Below are positions 17,900 to 29,433 of a stretch of DNA of 52,643 bases, piece by piece. The translations under genes and the position numbers were made by a program. The first letter of the stretch is position 1. Every line of letters starts with the position of its first letter. Source of the stretch: Gammaproteobacteria bacterium (GTDB lineage: Bacteria; Pseudomonadota; Gammaproteobacteria; Arenicellales; CAJQKF01). The stretch spans positions 1-52,643 of the forward strand of contig JAUIEZ010000018.1 in assembly GCA_030429665.1 (NCBI GenBank), read 5' to 3'. The notes below the pieces were generated by a model. It saw nothing but the letters and a program-made list of their open reading frames with translations. It did no database searches and was not told the origin of the DNA.

Positions 17900-17916
17900 A
17901 CATGCGGCACGACGCT

Positions 17917-19236
17917 TCAGTGCAGCTTGATGCGCGGATGTACGGCGCGGCGGAAGACGTTGGCGACGGTCAGGAAGGCGACGCGGGGCATGCCGAACAG
18001 CGCCACCTGGTGCAGCTTGTACAGCGACAGGTAGAACATCCGCGCGATGGCGCCCTCCACGTTGACCTTGCCGAGCAGGTTGCCCATGAGGCTGCCCACC
18101 GTGCTGTACTTGCCGAGCGACACCAACGAGCCGTAGTCGCTGTAGACGAAGCGCCGCGGCGGCTCGCCCTTTACCCGGCCGATAACGCTGCGCGCCACGC
18201 AGGAAGCCTGCTGGTGGGCGGCCTGGGCGCGCGGCGGCACGTTGCCGTCGTGGCCCGGCCACGCGCACGCCGCGCAGTCCCCGACGGCGAATATGCTTTC
18301 GTCGCGCGTGGTCTGCAGCGTCTCGGTAACCACCAGCTGGTCGAGGCGGTTGGTCTCCAGGCCGTCCAACGCCGCCAGGAACGCGGGCGCCCTGATGCCC
18401 GCGGCCCACACGCGGATGCCCGCCGGGACATGGGCGCCGCTGCGGGTGTGGATGCCGGTTTCGTCCACCGACGTCACCTGCTCGCCGGTCATGACGCGCA
18501 CGCCGAGTCGCTCGAGCTCGAGGACGGTGGCGTCGGAAAGGCGTTCGGGCAGTGCCGGCAGGATGCGCGGCGAGGCCTCCACCAGCGTGATGCGGATGTC
18601 GCGCTCCGGCACCACCTCGTGCAGGCCGTACGCCGAAAGCGCACGGGTAATGGCGTAAAGCTGCGCGGCCAGCTCCACGCCGGTGGCGCCGCCGCCGACG
18701 ATGGCGACGTGCAGTTGCGTTTCCCGGTCCGGACCGCCGCGGCCATGGGCCCTGAGATAGGTGTCGAGCAGTCGTTCCTGGAAGCGCTCGGCCTGCTCGG
18801 TGGTGTCGAGGAACAGGCAGTGCTCCTTGACGCCCGGCACGCCGAAGTCGTTGCTGACGCTGCCCACGGCGATGACCAGCGTGTCGTAGCCGAGTCGGCG
18901 TCCCGGAATCAGCTCGGTACCGTCCTCGTCCACGGTGGCGGCGATGGTGATCTCGCGCGCGGCGCGGTCGAGACCGCTCATGCGGCCGAGGCGAAAGCGA
19001 AAGCCGTTGTTGTGGGCCTGGGCGAGGTACTCGATCTCGTCCTCGTGAACGTCCAGCGTACCGGCCGCCACCTCGTGCAGCAGCGGCTTCCACATGTGCG
19101 TCCACGCGCAGTCCACCAGGGTGACCTCGGCGCGCTTCCTGCGCCCCAGCTTCTTGCCCAGGCGCGTGGCGAGCTCCAGGCCCCCGGCGCCGCCGCCGAC
19201 GACCACGACGCGATGCAGCCCGTTGGAACCGGACAC
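17917..19236 (-). CDS. ndh: Type II NADH dehydrogenase (NDH-2)
   Basis: 439 residues from GTG 19236, with GAGG 11 bases upstream. The frame is open back to 19713 but that part is the antisense of phbB and is unlike any protein. N-terminal FAD-binding VVVVGGGAGGLELATRLG, second Rossmann motif HVAIVGGGATGVELAAQL for NADH, and FAVGDCAAC near residue 300. A C-terminal amphipathic/hydrophobic stretch ends in RRAVHPRIKLH and suits membrane docking. It oxidises NADH and reduces quinone without proton pumping. It lies 47 bases after phbB in the pyruvate/PHB run. Its last 118 bp are duplicated at 6657-6774. Confidence 0.93.
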   Translation of the reverse strand: MSGSNGLHRVVVVGGGAGGLELATRLGKKLGRRKRAEVTLVDCAWTHMWKPLLHEVAAGTLDVHEDEIEYLAQAHNNGFRFRLGRMSGLDRAAREITIAATVDEDGTELIPGRRLGYDTLVIAVGSVSNDFGVPGVKEHCLFLDTTEQAERFQERLLDTYLRAHGRGGPDRETQLHVAIVGGGATGVELAAQLYAITRALSAYGLHEVVPERDIRITLVEASPRILPALPERLSDATVLELERLGVRVMTGEQVTSVDETGIHTRSGAHVPAGIRVWAAGIRAPAFLAALDGLETNRLDQLVVTETLQTTRDESIFAVGDCAACAWPGHDGNVPPRAQAAHQQASCVARSVIGRVKGEPPRRFVYSDYGSLVSLGKYSTVGSLMGNLLGKVNVEGAIARMFYLSLYKLHQVALFGMPRVAFLTVANVFRRAVHPRIKLH

Positions 19237-19283
19237 GTCGCTATCGTCCTCGTCGCGGGTGGCGGCGCGGCCGCGCGGCGGCT

Positions 19284-20015
19284 TCAGTACATGTGCTGGC
19301 CGCCATTGATGGATATGGTCGAGCCGGTGATGAAGCTGGCCTGCTCGTCGACCAGGTACATCACCGCGTGGGCGATGTCCTCGGCACGGCCGAGTCGCCC
19401 CACCGGGATGGTGGCGATGATCTTCTCCAGCACGTTTTCCGGCACCGCGCGCACCATGTCGGTTTCCACGTATCCCGGCGCCACCGCGTTCACGGTGATG
19501 CCCTTGGCCGCGTTCTCCTTGGCCAGTGCCTTGGTGAAACCGTGGATGCCGGACTTGGCGGCGGCGTAGTTCACCTGTCCGTACTGACCGGCCTGGCCGT
19601 TCACCGAACCGATGTTGACGATGCGACCGTAGCCGCGCGAGCGCATCCCGTCGATCACCGCGCGGGACATGTTGAAGCACGACGACAGGTTGGTCTGGAT
19701 GACCGCGTTCCACTGCTCGAAGTTCATCTTGTGCATGGTGCCGTCGCGGGTAATGCCCGCGTTGTTGACCAGGATGTCCACCGGCCCGAGTTCGTCGGCG
19801 ATCTGCTTCACCGCCGCCTGGCAGGCGTCGAAGTCGGCGACATCGAACTTGAAGGTGGGAATGTCGGTGCGCTCGGTGAACTGCCTTGCCGCCTCGTCGT
19901 TACCGGCGTAGGTGGCGGCAACCTTGTGGCCGGCGTTTTTCAGCGCGATGGAAATGGCTTCGCCGATGCCCCGGGTGCCGCCGGTGACGATGGCGACGCG
20001 TTGGGTATTGCCCAT
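19284..20015 (-). CDS. phbB: Acetoacetyl-CoA reductase
   Basis: 243 residues, the normal PhbB length; a short-chain dehydrogenase reducing acetoacetyl-CoA to (R)-3-hydroxybutyryl-CoA with NADPH. Seen: TGGTRGIGEAI at the N-terminus, NNAGITRDG, catalytic serine in NIGSVNGQ and YAAAKSG, and the C-terminal FITGSTISINGGQHMY characteristic of the family. A GGAGG ribosome site sits nine bases before ATG 20015. It follows phbA by 59 bases. PHA synthase is not in the window; a phasin gene lies at 47653. Confidence 0.96.
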   Translation of the reverse strand: MGNTQRVAIVTGGTRGIGEAISIALKNAGHKVAATYAGNDEAARQFTERTDIPTFKFDVADFDACQAAVKQIADELGPVDILVNNAGITRDGTMHKMNFEQWNAVIQTNLSSCFNMSRAVIDGMRSRGYGRIVNIGSVNGQAGQYGQVNYAAAKSGIHGFTKALAKENAAKGITVNAVAPGYVETDMVRAVPENVLEKIIATIPVGRLGRAEDIAHAVMYLVDEQASFITGSTISINGGQHMY

Positions 20016-20074
20016 AGTTAAACCTCCTCAGATCCTCTATCGATTGCTTTGTGGTTGGCCCGATGCCCGCCCGC

Positions 20075-21256
20075 TCAGCGTTCCACCGCCAGCGCCACGC
20101 CCTGGCCGCCGCCGATGCAAAGCGTTGCAAGGCCTTTTTTCGCGTCACGGCGCTTCATTTCATGCAGCAGCGTGACGAGAATACGACACCCCGAGGCGCC
20201 GATGGGATGACCCAGGGCAATTGCGCCGCCGTTGACGTTGACCTTGTCGGTGTCCCACTTCAGGTCGCAGGTCACTGACAACGACTGCGCCGCGAACGCC
20301 TCGTTCGACTCGATCAGGTCGAGGTCGTCCACCGACCAGCCGGCCTTCTCGAGGCACTTTTTCGAAGCGGGAATGGGACCCGTGCCCATGATGGCCGGAT
20401 CGACGCCGGCGCTGGCATAGGACTTGACCCGCGCGATGGGTTCGAGGCCCAGGGCCTTCGCCTTCTCGGCGCTCATCACCAGCACCACCGCGGCGCCGTC
20501 GTTGATGCCCGAGGCATTGCCGGCGGTTACCGTGCCGTCCTTGCTGAAGGCCGGGCGGAGCCCGGCGAGGCCCTCGGCCGTGGTGCTACCGCGCGGGTGC
20601 TCGTCCTTCGCGAACACCACCGGGTCGCCCTTGCGCTGCGGGATGGAGACCGGAATGATCTCGTCGTCGAACTTGCCGGCGTCCTGGGCGGCCTTGGTCT
20701 TGGCCTGGGAGGCGGCGGCGAACTCGTCCTGGGCGGCGCGATCGAGCTGGTACTTGTTGGCGACGTTCTCGGCCGTGGTGCCCATGTGGTAGTTGTTGAA
20801 CGCGTCCCACAGGCCGTCGACGATCATCGAGTCGATCATTTTCCAGTCGCCCATCTTCTGTCCGTTTCGCGACTTCGGCAGCACGTGGGGCGCGGCGCTC
20901 ATGTTCTCCTGGCCGCCGGCGACGATGACCTCGGCGTCACCGCAGCGAATCGCCTGGGTGGCCAGCGACACTGCCTTCAGGCCGCTGCCGCAGACCTTGT
21001 TGATGGTCATCGACGGGACTTCCTGGGGCAGGCCGGCGGCGATGGCGGCCTGGCGCGCGGGGTTCTGGCCGGCGCCGGCGGTAAGCACCTGGCCCAGGAT
21101 CACCTCGTCCACCTCGTCGGCCTTCACGCCGTTGCGCTCGAGTATGGCCTTGATGACGATGGCGCCCAGCTCGTGGGCCGGAATCCCGGCGAGGGATCCG
21201 CTGAAGGTGCCGATCGCGGTGCGCACCGCATCGACGATCACGACTTCGTTACTCAT
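20075..21256 (-). CDS. phbA: Acetyl-CoA C-acetyltransferase (beta-ketothiolase)
   Basis: 393 residues, matching PhbA/AtoB thiolases that condense two acetyl-CoA. Active-site cysteine in [11 protein letters not shown] (about residue 88), histidine in [14 protein letters not shown] (about 349) and the second cysteine in [11 protein letters not shown] (about 379). A GGGAG ribosome site precedes ATG 21256. It is 112 bases from lipA; nothing notable was found in that gap. It draws acetyl-CoA from the pyruvate dehydrogenase encoded upstream on the same strand. Confidence 0.96.
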   Translation of the reverse strand: MSNEVVIVDAVRTAIGTFSGSLAGIPAHELGAIVIKAILERNGVKADEVDEVILGQVLTAGAGQNPARQAAIAAGLPQEVPSMTINKVCGSGLKAVSLATQAIRCGDAEVIVAGGQENMSAAPHVLPKSRNGQKMGDWKMIDSMIVDGLWDAFNNYHMGTTAENVANKYQLDRAAQDEFAAASQAKTKAAQDAGKFDDEIIPVSIPQRKGDPVVFAKDEHPRGSTTAEGLAGLRPAFSKDGTVTAGNASGINDGAAVVLVMSAEKAKALGLEPIARVKSYASAGVDPAIMGTGPIPASKKCLEKAGWSVDDLDLIESNEAFAAQSLSVTCDLKWDTDKVNVNGGAIALGHPIGASGCRILVTLLHEMKRRDAKKGLATLCIGGGQGVALAVER

Positions 21257-21368
21257 GTCTCGATACTCCCGTGGGTTCGGCGCCCGGGGACGCGGCCGTG
21301 GCCGACGCTCGGGCGACTTGAGTGGATGAAAAAGCGTTTCACGAAAATCTTGCGCGGCGACGGCGCCT

Positions 21369-22340
21369 TCAAAGGTCCACGCCGTCGGCTTGCAGGTCGG
21401 CGTGGTAGGACGATCGCACGAACGGACCGCTCGCCACGTGGACGAAGCCGAGATCCCTGCCGATCGTCTTGAACTCCTCGAACTCCGCGGGCGTCACGTA
21501 GCGTTCCACGGGCAGGTGGTGCTGGCTCGGTTGCAGGTACTGCCCGATGGTCAGCATGTCGCAGTCGTGGGCGCGCAGGTCGCGCATCACTTCCACGATC
21601 TCCTCGTTCGATTCGCCCAGGCCCACCATCAGGCCGGACTTGGTACGCACGTCGCCGTGGCGTGCCTTGAACCGGCGGATCAGGTTCAGCGACCAGGCGT
21701 AGTCCGAACCGGGCCGTGCCTGCCGGTATAGCCGCGGCACGGTCTCCAGGTTGTGATTGAACACGTCCGGCAGCGCTTCGCCGAGAATGTCCAGGGCGAC
21801 ATCCATGCGGCCGCGAAAATCCGGCACCAGGATCTCCACGCGAATGCCGTCATTGTGCTCGCGCACCGACTGGATGCAGTCGGCGAAGTGCCGCGCGCCG
21901 CCGTCGCGCAGGTCGTCGCGGTCGACCGAGGTGATCACCACGTACTTCAGGCCCATCGCCTTGACGGTCTCGGCCAGGTGCGCGGGTTCCTCCGCGTCGG
22001 GCGGCAGCGGGCGGCCGTGCGCCACGTCGCAGAACGGGCAGCGTCGAGTGCACACTTCGCCGAGGATCATGAAGGTGGCGGTGCCCTTGCCGAAGCACTC
22101 CGGCAGGTTCGGGCACGACGCCTCCTCGCAGACGGTGTTCAGGCGCGCGCCGCGCAGAAGCTGCTTGACGCGCTCGCTCTGGGATTCGGAGGGCAGCTTG
22201 ATCTTCAGCCACGACGGCTTTTTCAGCTTCGTCGCCGGTTGCGCCACCTTGATCGGGATGCGCGCGAGCTTGTCCTCGCCGCGGAGCTTTTCTCCAGGCA
22301 CCAGCCGCGGCCGGGCGACTCTCGCCGGGTTTTCAGTCAT
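21369..22340 (-). CDS. lipA: Lipoyl synthase
   Basis: 323 residues. Carries the auxiliary cluster motif [12 protein letters not shown] (CX4CX5C) and the radical-SAM motif CTRRCPFC (CX3CX2C), followed by the conserved [16 protein letters not shown] and [11 protein letters not shown] segments. It inserts two sulfurs into octanoyl groups on lipoyl domains. The gene starts ten bases after lpdA, so the cofactor enzyme is made together with the proteins that carry the cofactor; the octanoyltransferase lipB is not in the window. Confidence 0.97.
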   Translation of the reverse strand: MTENPARVARPRLVPGEKLRGEDKLARIPIKVAQPATKLKKPSWLKIKLPSESQSERVKQLLRGARLNTVCEEASCPNLPECFGKGTATFMILGEVCTRRCPFCDVAHGRPLPPDAEEPAHLAETVKAMGLKYVVITSVDRDDLRDGGARHFADCIQSVREHNDGIRVEILVPDFRGRMDVALDILGEALPDVFNHNLETVPRLYRQARPGSDYAWSLNLIRRFKARHGDVRTKSGLMVGLGESNEEIVEVMRDLRAHDCDMLTIGQYLQPSQHHLPVERYVTPAEFEEFKTIGRDLGFVHVASGPFVRSSYHADLQADGVDL

Positions 22341-22350
22341 GTTCGATACT

Positions 22351-24390
22351 CTACTTGCGTTTGGGCATGTACAGGTCGGTAATCGTACCCTCGAATGCCT
22401 CCGCGGCCATGGCCACGGTTTCCGAAAGCGTCGGATGTGGATGGATTGTCAGGCCGATGTCGGCCGCGTCGCAACCCATCTCGATGGCCAGGGCGACTTC
22501 GGCGATCAGATCGCCGGCGTTCGGACCGACGATGCCCGCGCCGACCACGCGCCCGGTCTCCTCGTCGAAGATTACCTTTGTCAGGCCCTCGTCGCGACCC
22601 AGCGAAAGCGAACGCCCGCTCGCCGCCCAGGGAAAGACGCCCTTGCCGTACCGCATGCCTTCATGCTTGCATTCGGCCTCGGTCTTGCCGACCCACGCGA
22701 CCTCGGGATCGGTATAGGCCACCGACGGGATCACCCGCGCATCGAAGGCCGACTCGTGCCCGGCGCACACTTCGGCGGCCACCTTGCCCTCGTGCACCGC
22801 CTTGTGGGCGAGCATGGGCTGGCCGACGATGTCGCCAATGGCGAAGATATTGGCCACGTTGGTGCGCAACTGGCGGTCGACCGGGATGAATCCGCGCTCG
22901 TCCACCGCCACCCCGGCCTTGTCGGCGTCGATCCGCTTGCCGTTGGGGCTGCGGCCGACCGCCACGAGGATGCGGTCGAAGACGGCGGGCGCGGGCGCCG
23001 ATTCTCCCTCGAAGGTTACCTTCAGGCCCTTTTTTTGCGCCTCCACGGCGGTGACGCGGGTCTTGAGCAGTATGCCCTCGTAGCGTTTGCCGAGGCGCCG
23101 CGCCAGGGGTTTCACGACGTCGGCGTCGGCCCCGGCGATCAGCGAATCCAGCATCTCCACCACGGTAACCTTCGACCCCAGGGCGTGGTACACCGTGGCC
23201 ATCTCCAGGCCGATGATGCCGCCGCCGACGACCAAAAGTCGCTTCGGCACGCCGTCCAGCGCCAGGGCGCCGGTTGAGTCGACGATGCGCGGATCATCCG
23301 GCATGAACGGCAGCTTCACCGGCGCCGAGCCGGCGGCGATGATGCACTTCTCGAAGGCGACCACGGTATTGTTGCCGTCGCCGCTGTCGACCTCGACGTG
23401 ATGGGCGTCCAGGAAGCGGCCGTAGCCGGTCACCACCTGCACCTTGCGCTGCTTCGCCAGGCCGGCGAGGCCGCCCGTGAGGCGCTTGACCACGCCCTCC
23501 TTCCATTCGCGCAGCGCATCGATGTCGATCTCCGGCTTGCCGAAACGAACGCCGTGCGCGGCGAAGTCGGCGGATTCGTCGATGACCCTGGCGGCATGAA
23601 GCAATGCCTTGGACGGAATGCAGCCGACGTTGAGGCACACGCCGCCGAGGGTGTCGTAGCGCTCGATGAGCACGACCTTGCGACCGAGGTCGGCGGCGCG
23701 AAACGCCGCCGTGTAACCGCCCGGCCCCGAGCCCAGAACCACGACATCCGCGGTGATATCGGCGCCGCCGCCGTAGTCGGCGGCCGGGGCGGCGGCGGGC
23801 GGCGCGGACGCGCCGGCAACCCGCAGCGTGGCGATGCGATCGCCCATCGACACCTTGTCGCCCACCGACACGGTGACCGATTCGACGATACCGGCGGCCG
23901 GCGAGGGAACGTCCATGGAGGCCTTGTCGCTTTCCAGGGTGATCAGCGCATCGTCCGCCGCCACGGTGTCGCCGGGACTGACCAGCACCTCGATGACGTC
24001 GACGTTGCTGAAGTCGCCGATGTCGGGCACGGTGACATCCTGCACCGACGAGCCGCCGTAGCCGCCGCCGGCGTCGGACGGCGCAGCCGATGCGGCGGCG
24101 TTCTCGTGAACCACCGGCTGGGCCTCGCTGCCCGACACGGCGGCCGCGTCGGCCGCCTCGAGCAGCACGATGACGCTACCCTCGGACACCTTGTCGCCGA
24201 CTGTCACCGCGAGCTCGCGCACGGTGCCGGACATCGGCGAGGGAATGTCCATCGAGGCCTTGTCGCTTTCCAGGGTGATCAGCGCATCGTCGACGTCGAC
24301 GGCGTCGCCCGGCTTGACCAGCACTTCGATCACCTCGACGTCGCTGAAGTCGCCGATGTCGGGGACCTTGATCTCGTGGGTATTGCTCAT
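22351..24390 (-). CDS. lpdA: Dihydrolipoyl dehydrogenase (E3) with two N-terminal lipoyl domains
   Basis: 679 residues, about 200 longer than plain E3. Residues about 5-80 and 118-195 are two lipoyl domains, each with the acceptor lysine in ESDKASMD (..[16 protein letters not shown] and ..[16 protein letters not shown]). The linkers are alanine/proline/glycine-rich. The flavoprotein follows from about residue 213: [20 protein letters not shown], the redox disulfide [35 protein letters not shown] and the C-terminal HPHPTLSE with the catalytic His-Glu pair. One lipoyl domain on E3 is known in Neisseria and Ralstonia-type enzymes; two is uncommon. The DNA around both lysine motifs is almost identical, suggesting recent duplication or gene conversion. 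Confidence 0.96.
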   Translation of the reverse strand: MSNTHEIKVPDIGDFSDVEVIEVLVKPGDAVDVDDALITLESDKASMDIPSPMSGTVRELAVTVGDKVSEGSVIVLLEAADAAAVSGSEAQPVVHENAAASAAPSDAGGGYGGSSVQDVTVPDIGDFSNVDVIEVLVSPGDTVAADDALITLESDKASMDVPSPAAGIVESVTVSVGDKVSMGDRIATLRVAGASAPPAAAPAADYGGGADITADVVVLGSGPGGYTAAFRAADLGRKVVLIERYDTLGGVCLNVGCIPSKALLHAARVIDESADFAAHGVRFGKPEIDIDALREWKEGVVKRLTGGLAGLAKQRKVQVVTGYGRFLDAHHVEVDSGDGNNTVVAFEKCIIAAGSAPVKLPFMPDDPRIVDSTGALALDGVPKRLLVVGGGIIGLEMATVYHALGSKVTVVEMLDSLIAGADADVVKPLARRLGKRYEGILLKTRVTAVEAQKKGLKVTFEGESAPAPAVFDRILVAVGRSPNGKRIDADKAGVAVDERGFIPVDRQLRTNVANIFAIGDIVGQPMLAHKAVHEGKVAAEVCAGHESAFDARVIPSVAYTDPEVAWVGKTEAECKHEGMRYGKGVFPWAASGRSLSLGRDEGLTKVIFDEETGRVVGAGIVGPNAGDLIAEVALAIEMGCDAADIGLTIHPHPTLSETVAMAAEAFEGTITDLYMPKRK

Positions 24391-24433
24391 GGATCGATTT
24401 CTCTGTGTCGTTCCCGTGGAATGGCCGGACCTG

Positions 24434-25762
24434 TCAGGTCAACAGGAGCCGTACGTCGGCCAGCAGGTCGGCCAGGTGTCGCGAGAAGCGCGCCGCCTCG
24501 GCGCCGTCGATGACGCGGTGGTCGTAGGACATCGAGATCGGCTGCATCAACCGCCAGACGATCTCGTCGGCCGGTCCCCTCGTGGGCTGTTCCTTCGAAC
24601 GCGTCAGGCCGAGGATGGCCACCTCCGGCGCGTTGACGATGGGCGTGAACGCCGTGCCGCCGATGCCGCCGAGACTGGAGATGGTCATCGAGGCGCCGGT
24701 CATGTCGGCCGGCTTCAGCTTCTTCTCGCGCGCCTTGCCGCTCATGTCCATGAGGTCGGCTGAAAGCTCGAACAGGCCCTTCTTGTCGACGTCGCGCACC
24801 ACCGGCACCACCAGCCCGTTCGGGGTGTCCACGGCGATGCCGAGATGAAAATACTTTTTCAGGATCAGGTTCTCGCCGCTCTCGTCCAGGGACGCGTTGA
24901 AGGTGGGAAATACCTTCAACGTCTCGGCCAGCGCCTTCATCACGAAGGCCAGCAGCGTCACGCGCACCCCGGCCTTCTCGGCGCGGGGCTTCAGCGACTT
25001 GCGGAAGGCTTCCAGCTCGGTGATGTCGGCCTCGTCGTGGTGGGTGACGTGGGGCACGTTGAGCCAGGCGCGCGACAGGTTGATCCCGGTAAGCCGCTTG
25101 ATCTTGTTCAGCGGCATGATCTCGACGTCGCCGAACTTGCCGTAGTCCTGGGCCGGCACCGGCGGGATGCCGGTCGCCGTCGCGGCGGGCGCCGCCGGCG
25201 TGGTCGTCGCCGGCCGCGCGCCGCTCGAGAAGGCGTCGAGATCCTCGCGCGTGACGCGACCCTTGCGGCCGCTGCCGGTGACCCGGTTCAGGTCGATGCG
25301 CTTCTCGCGGGCGATGCGGCGCACCGAGGGACTGGCATGGACCCGGTCGAAAGACGGCAGAGCGGCGGCGGAACCCCGCTGCGGAACCGGTGCTGACGGT
25401 TCGGCCGGCTTCGCCTCGACCGGTGCCGGCGCTTCCCCAGCCGGCGCTTCCCCAGCCGGCGCTTCCCCAGCCGGCGCTTCCCCGGCCGGGGCAACCGCCG
25501 CAGCCGCCGGCCCGGCGGCCGTGGCGGCGGTTTCGAGCATCGCCACGAGATCGCCCTCGGAGACCTTGTCGCCGAGGTGGATTTTCACCTCGGTCACGGT
25601 GCCCGCCATCGGCGCCGGCACGTCCATGGAGGCCTTGTCGCTTTCCAGGGTGACCAGGGCGTCGTCTACTGCCACCACGTCGCCGGGCTTGACCAGCACC
25701 TCGATCACCTCGACGCCCGAGAAGTCGCCGATATCGGGCACGCGGATTTCTTGCACGCTCAT
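24434..25762 (-). CDS. aceF: Pyruvate dehydrogenase E2, dihydrolipoamide acetyltransferase
   Basis: 442 residues with a single lipoyl domain (about 1-77, lysine in [12 protein letters not shown]), a proline/alanine-rich linker with four AGEAP-type repeats, a peripheral-subunit-binding domain (about 130-165, ASPSVRRIAREKRIDL and GRVTREDL) and the acetyltransferase core ending with SYDHRVIDGAEAARF, which holds the catalytic His and Asp. It transfers acetyl groups to CoA. GAGGAG lies eight bases before ATG 25762, 18 bases after aceE. Confidence 0.97.
   Translation of the reverse strand: MSVQEIRVPDIGDFSGVEVIEVLVKPGDVVAVDDALVTLESDKASMDVPAPMAGTVTEVKIHLGDKVSEGDLVAMLETAATAAGPAAAAVAPAGEAPAGEAPAGEAPAGEAPAPVEAKPAEPSAPVPQRGSAAALPSFDRVHASPSVRRIAREKRIDLNRVTGSGRKGRVTREDLDAFSSGARPATTTPAAPAATATGIPPVPAQDYGKFGDVEIMPLNKIKRLTGINLSRAWLNVPHVTHHDEADITELEAFRKSLKPRAEKAGVRVTLLAFVMKALAETLKVFPTFNASLDESGENLILKKYFHLGIAVDTPNGLVVPVVRDVDKKGLFELSADLMDMSGKAREKKLKPADMTGASMTISSLGGIGGTAFTPIVNAPEVAILGLTRSKEQPTRGPADEIVWRLMQPISMSYDHRVIDGAEAARFSRHLADLLADVRLLLT
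25426..25485. repeat. Four tandem 15-bp units inside aceF
   Basis: The unit CCGGCGCTTCCCCAG is present at 25426, 25441 and 25456, with a one-base variant at 25471. It encodes PAGEA/AGEAP repeats of the flexible linker after the E2 lipoyl domain. In-frame copy-number change would alter only linker length. Confidence 0.93.
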
Positions 25763-25780
25763 GATTCGTTCTCCTCGCGG

Positions 25781-28453
<2,673 letters not shown>

Positions 28454-28479
28454 CCACATCACTCCTCGATTAGTGATAA

Positions 28480-28494
28480 AATGGTCCGACCATT
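28480..28494. promoter_or_regulatory. PdhR/FadR-type operator at the aceE promoter
   Basis: AATGGTC-C-GACCATT is a perfect 15-bp palindrome containing the TGGTNNNACCA core bound by PdhR and FadR-type GntR proteins. It covers the last bases of the aceE -10 and the probable start point, a position suited to repression that is released by pyruvate. Confidence 0.82.
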
Positions 28495-28520
28495 ATATGG
28501 ACTGACTGTTTTCTTGTCAA
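28492..28520 (-). promoter_or_regulatory. Sigma70-type promoter of the aceE operon
   Basis: On the minus strand TTGACA (28520-28515) is followed after exactly 17 bases by TATAAT (28497-28492), a full consensus match, about 40 bases before the aceE start. The PdhR-like palindrome overlaps the -10 end and the expected transcription start. Confidence 0.88.
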
Positions 28521-28612
28521 AATCTCCTGCGCTACCTCTCCGGCGCGGTAATCCATGGATAAAATTTTTCAATGGGTTACATCGGCCGTCGCAGGCCCGG
28601 AAACGGGCGAAA

Positions 28613-28643
28613 TTGGTCTGACAAGTCATCATTCGTATATAAT
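28613..28643 (+). promoter_or_regulatory. Promoter and second operator for the pdhR-like gene
   Basis: TATAAT at 28638-28643 lies 31 bases before the pdhR-like start. Upstream, TGGTCTGACAA (28614-28624) matches the TGGTNNNACCA operator at nine of eleven positions and lies in the -35 region. This fits autoregulation, but the -35 itself is poor (TTGGTC with 19-base spacing). Confidence 0.6.
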
Positions 28644-28673
28644 TCCGTCAACTGCCGAAAACGAAAACGTCCG

Positions 28674-29426
28674 ATGCAGCTCAAGCCCATCAAACCCTCC
28701 AAGATTTCCGACGCCATCTCCGAGCAGCTCAAGGAGCTGATTCGAAGCGGCACACTCAAGCCCGGGGACCGGCTGCCGTCCGAACGGGAGTTGGTCGACC
28801 AACTCGGGGTGTCGCGGCCTTCCGTGCGCGAGGCGCTGCTCAAGCTCGAGGCACGCGGCATGGTCACCAGCCGCCAGGGCGGCGGCACCTACGTGGCGGA
28901 CGTACTCGCACCGTCCATCGTCAATCCCCTCGCCGATTTGCTGCGCGACAATCCCGATGCGATCTCGGACGTACTCGAATGCCGGCACGGTCTTGAAGAG
29001 CTCGCGGCAAGCTATGCCGCCCTGCGCGCCACCGCGGACGATCGCGAGCTGATCCAGGAAAAGTTCCATGCCCTGGCCGACGCCAACGCGGCCCGCGATC
29101 TCGAACGCGCGGCCACCGCCGACGCGGCATTTCACATGGCCATCGCCGAGGCCTCGCACAATTTCGCCCTGGTACACATCACCCGTTCGTTGTTCGACCT
29201 GCTGAGCACGCAGATGCTGAGCAACTGGGAGCGGCTGATGATGAACCCGAAAACCTGCGAGGAGATTCACGACCAGCACCAGTACATCTTCGAGGCGATT
29301 GTCAGCGGCGACCCGGACATGGCGCGCAACGCCGCGCACACGCACCTGTCCTATATCGGCCGTTCGCTGCGCGGACTGGGCGAACCCGACGCCGGCGACC
29401 GGCGGCGCGCCGCGCTCGGCGACTGA
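28674..29426 (+). CDS. pdhR: PdhR-like GntR/FCD transcriptional regulator
   Basis: 250 residues from ATG 28674; the frame is open earlier but covers the promoter. Residues 8-75 are the winged helix (ISEQLKELIRSGTLKPGDRLPSERELV, SRPSVREALLKLEARGMV, GGGTYVADVL). The FCD domain holds FHMAIAEASHN and the HDQHQYIFEAI metal-site histidines. Divergent from aceE with matching palindromes at both promoters, so it very likely represses the pyruvate dehydrogenase operon in answer to pyruvate, as PdhR does in enteric bacteria. LldR-type lactate sensing is the main alternative. Confidence 0.9.
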   Translation: MQLKPIKPSKISDAISEQLKELIRSGTLKPGDRLPSERELVDQLGVSRPSVREALLKLEARGMVTSRQGGGTYVADVLAPSIVNPLADLLRDNPDAISDVLECRHGLEELAASYAALRATADDRELIQEKFHALADANAARDLERAATADAAFHMAIAEASHNFALVHITRSLFDLLSTQMLSNWERLMMNPKTCEEIHDQHQYIFEAIVSGDPDMARNAAHTHLSYIGRSLRGLGEPDAGDRRRAALGD

Positions 29427-29433
29427 GCGGATC

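Noticed and set aside
19237-19713. 159-codon N-terminal extension of ndh
   Set aside because: It lies antiparallel-frame inside phbB on the same strand and is compositionally unlike the family. GTG 19236 with GAGG gives a normal NDH-2 N-terminus.
23912-25670. Three near-identical short DNA blocks considered as mobile repeats
   Set aside because: They coincide exactly with lipoyl-lysine coding segments, so protein homology explains them; kept only as a gene-conversion observation.
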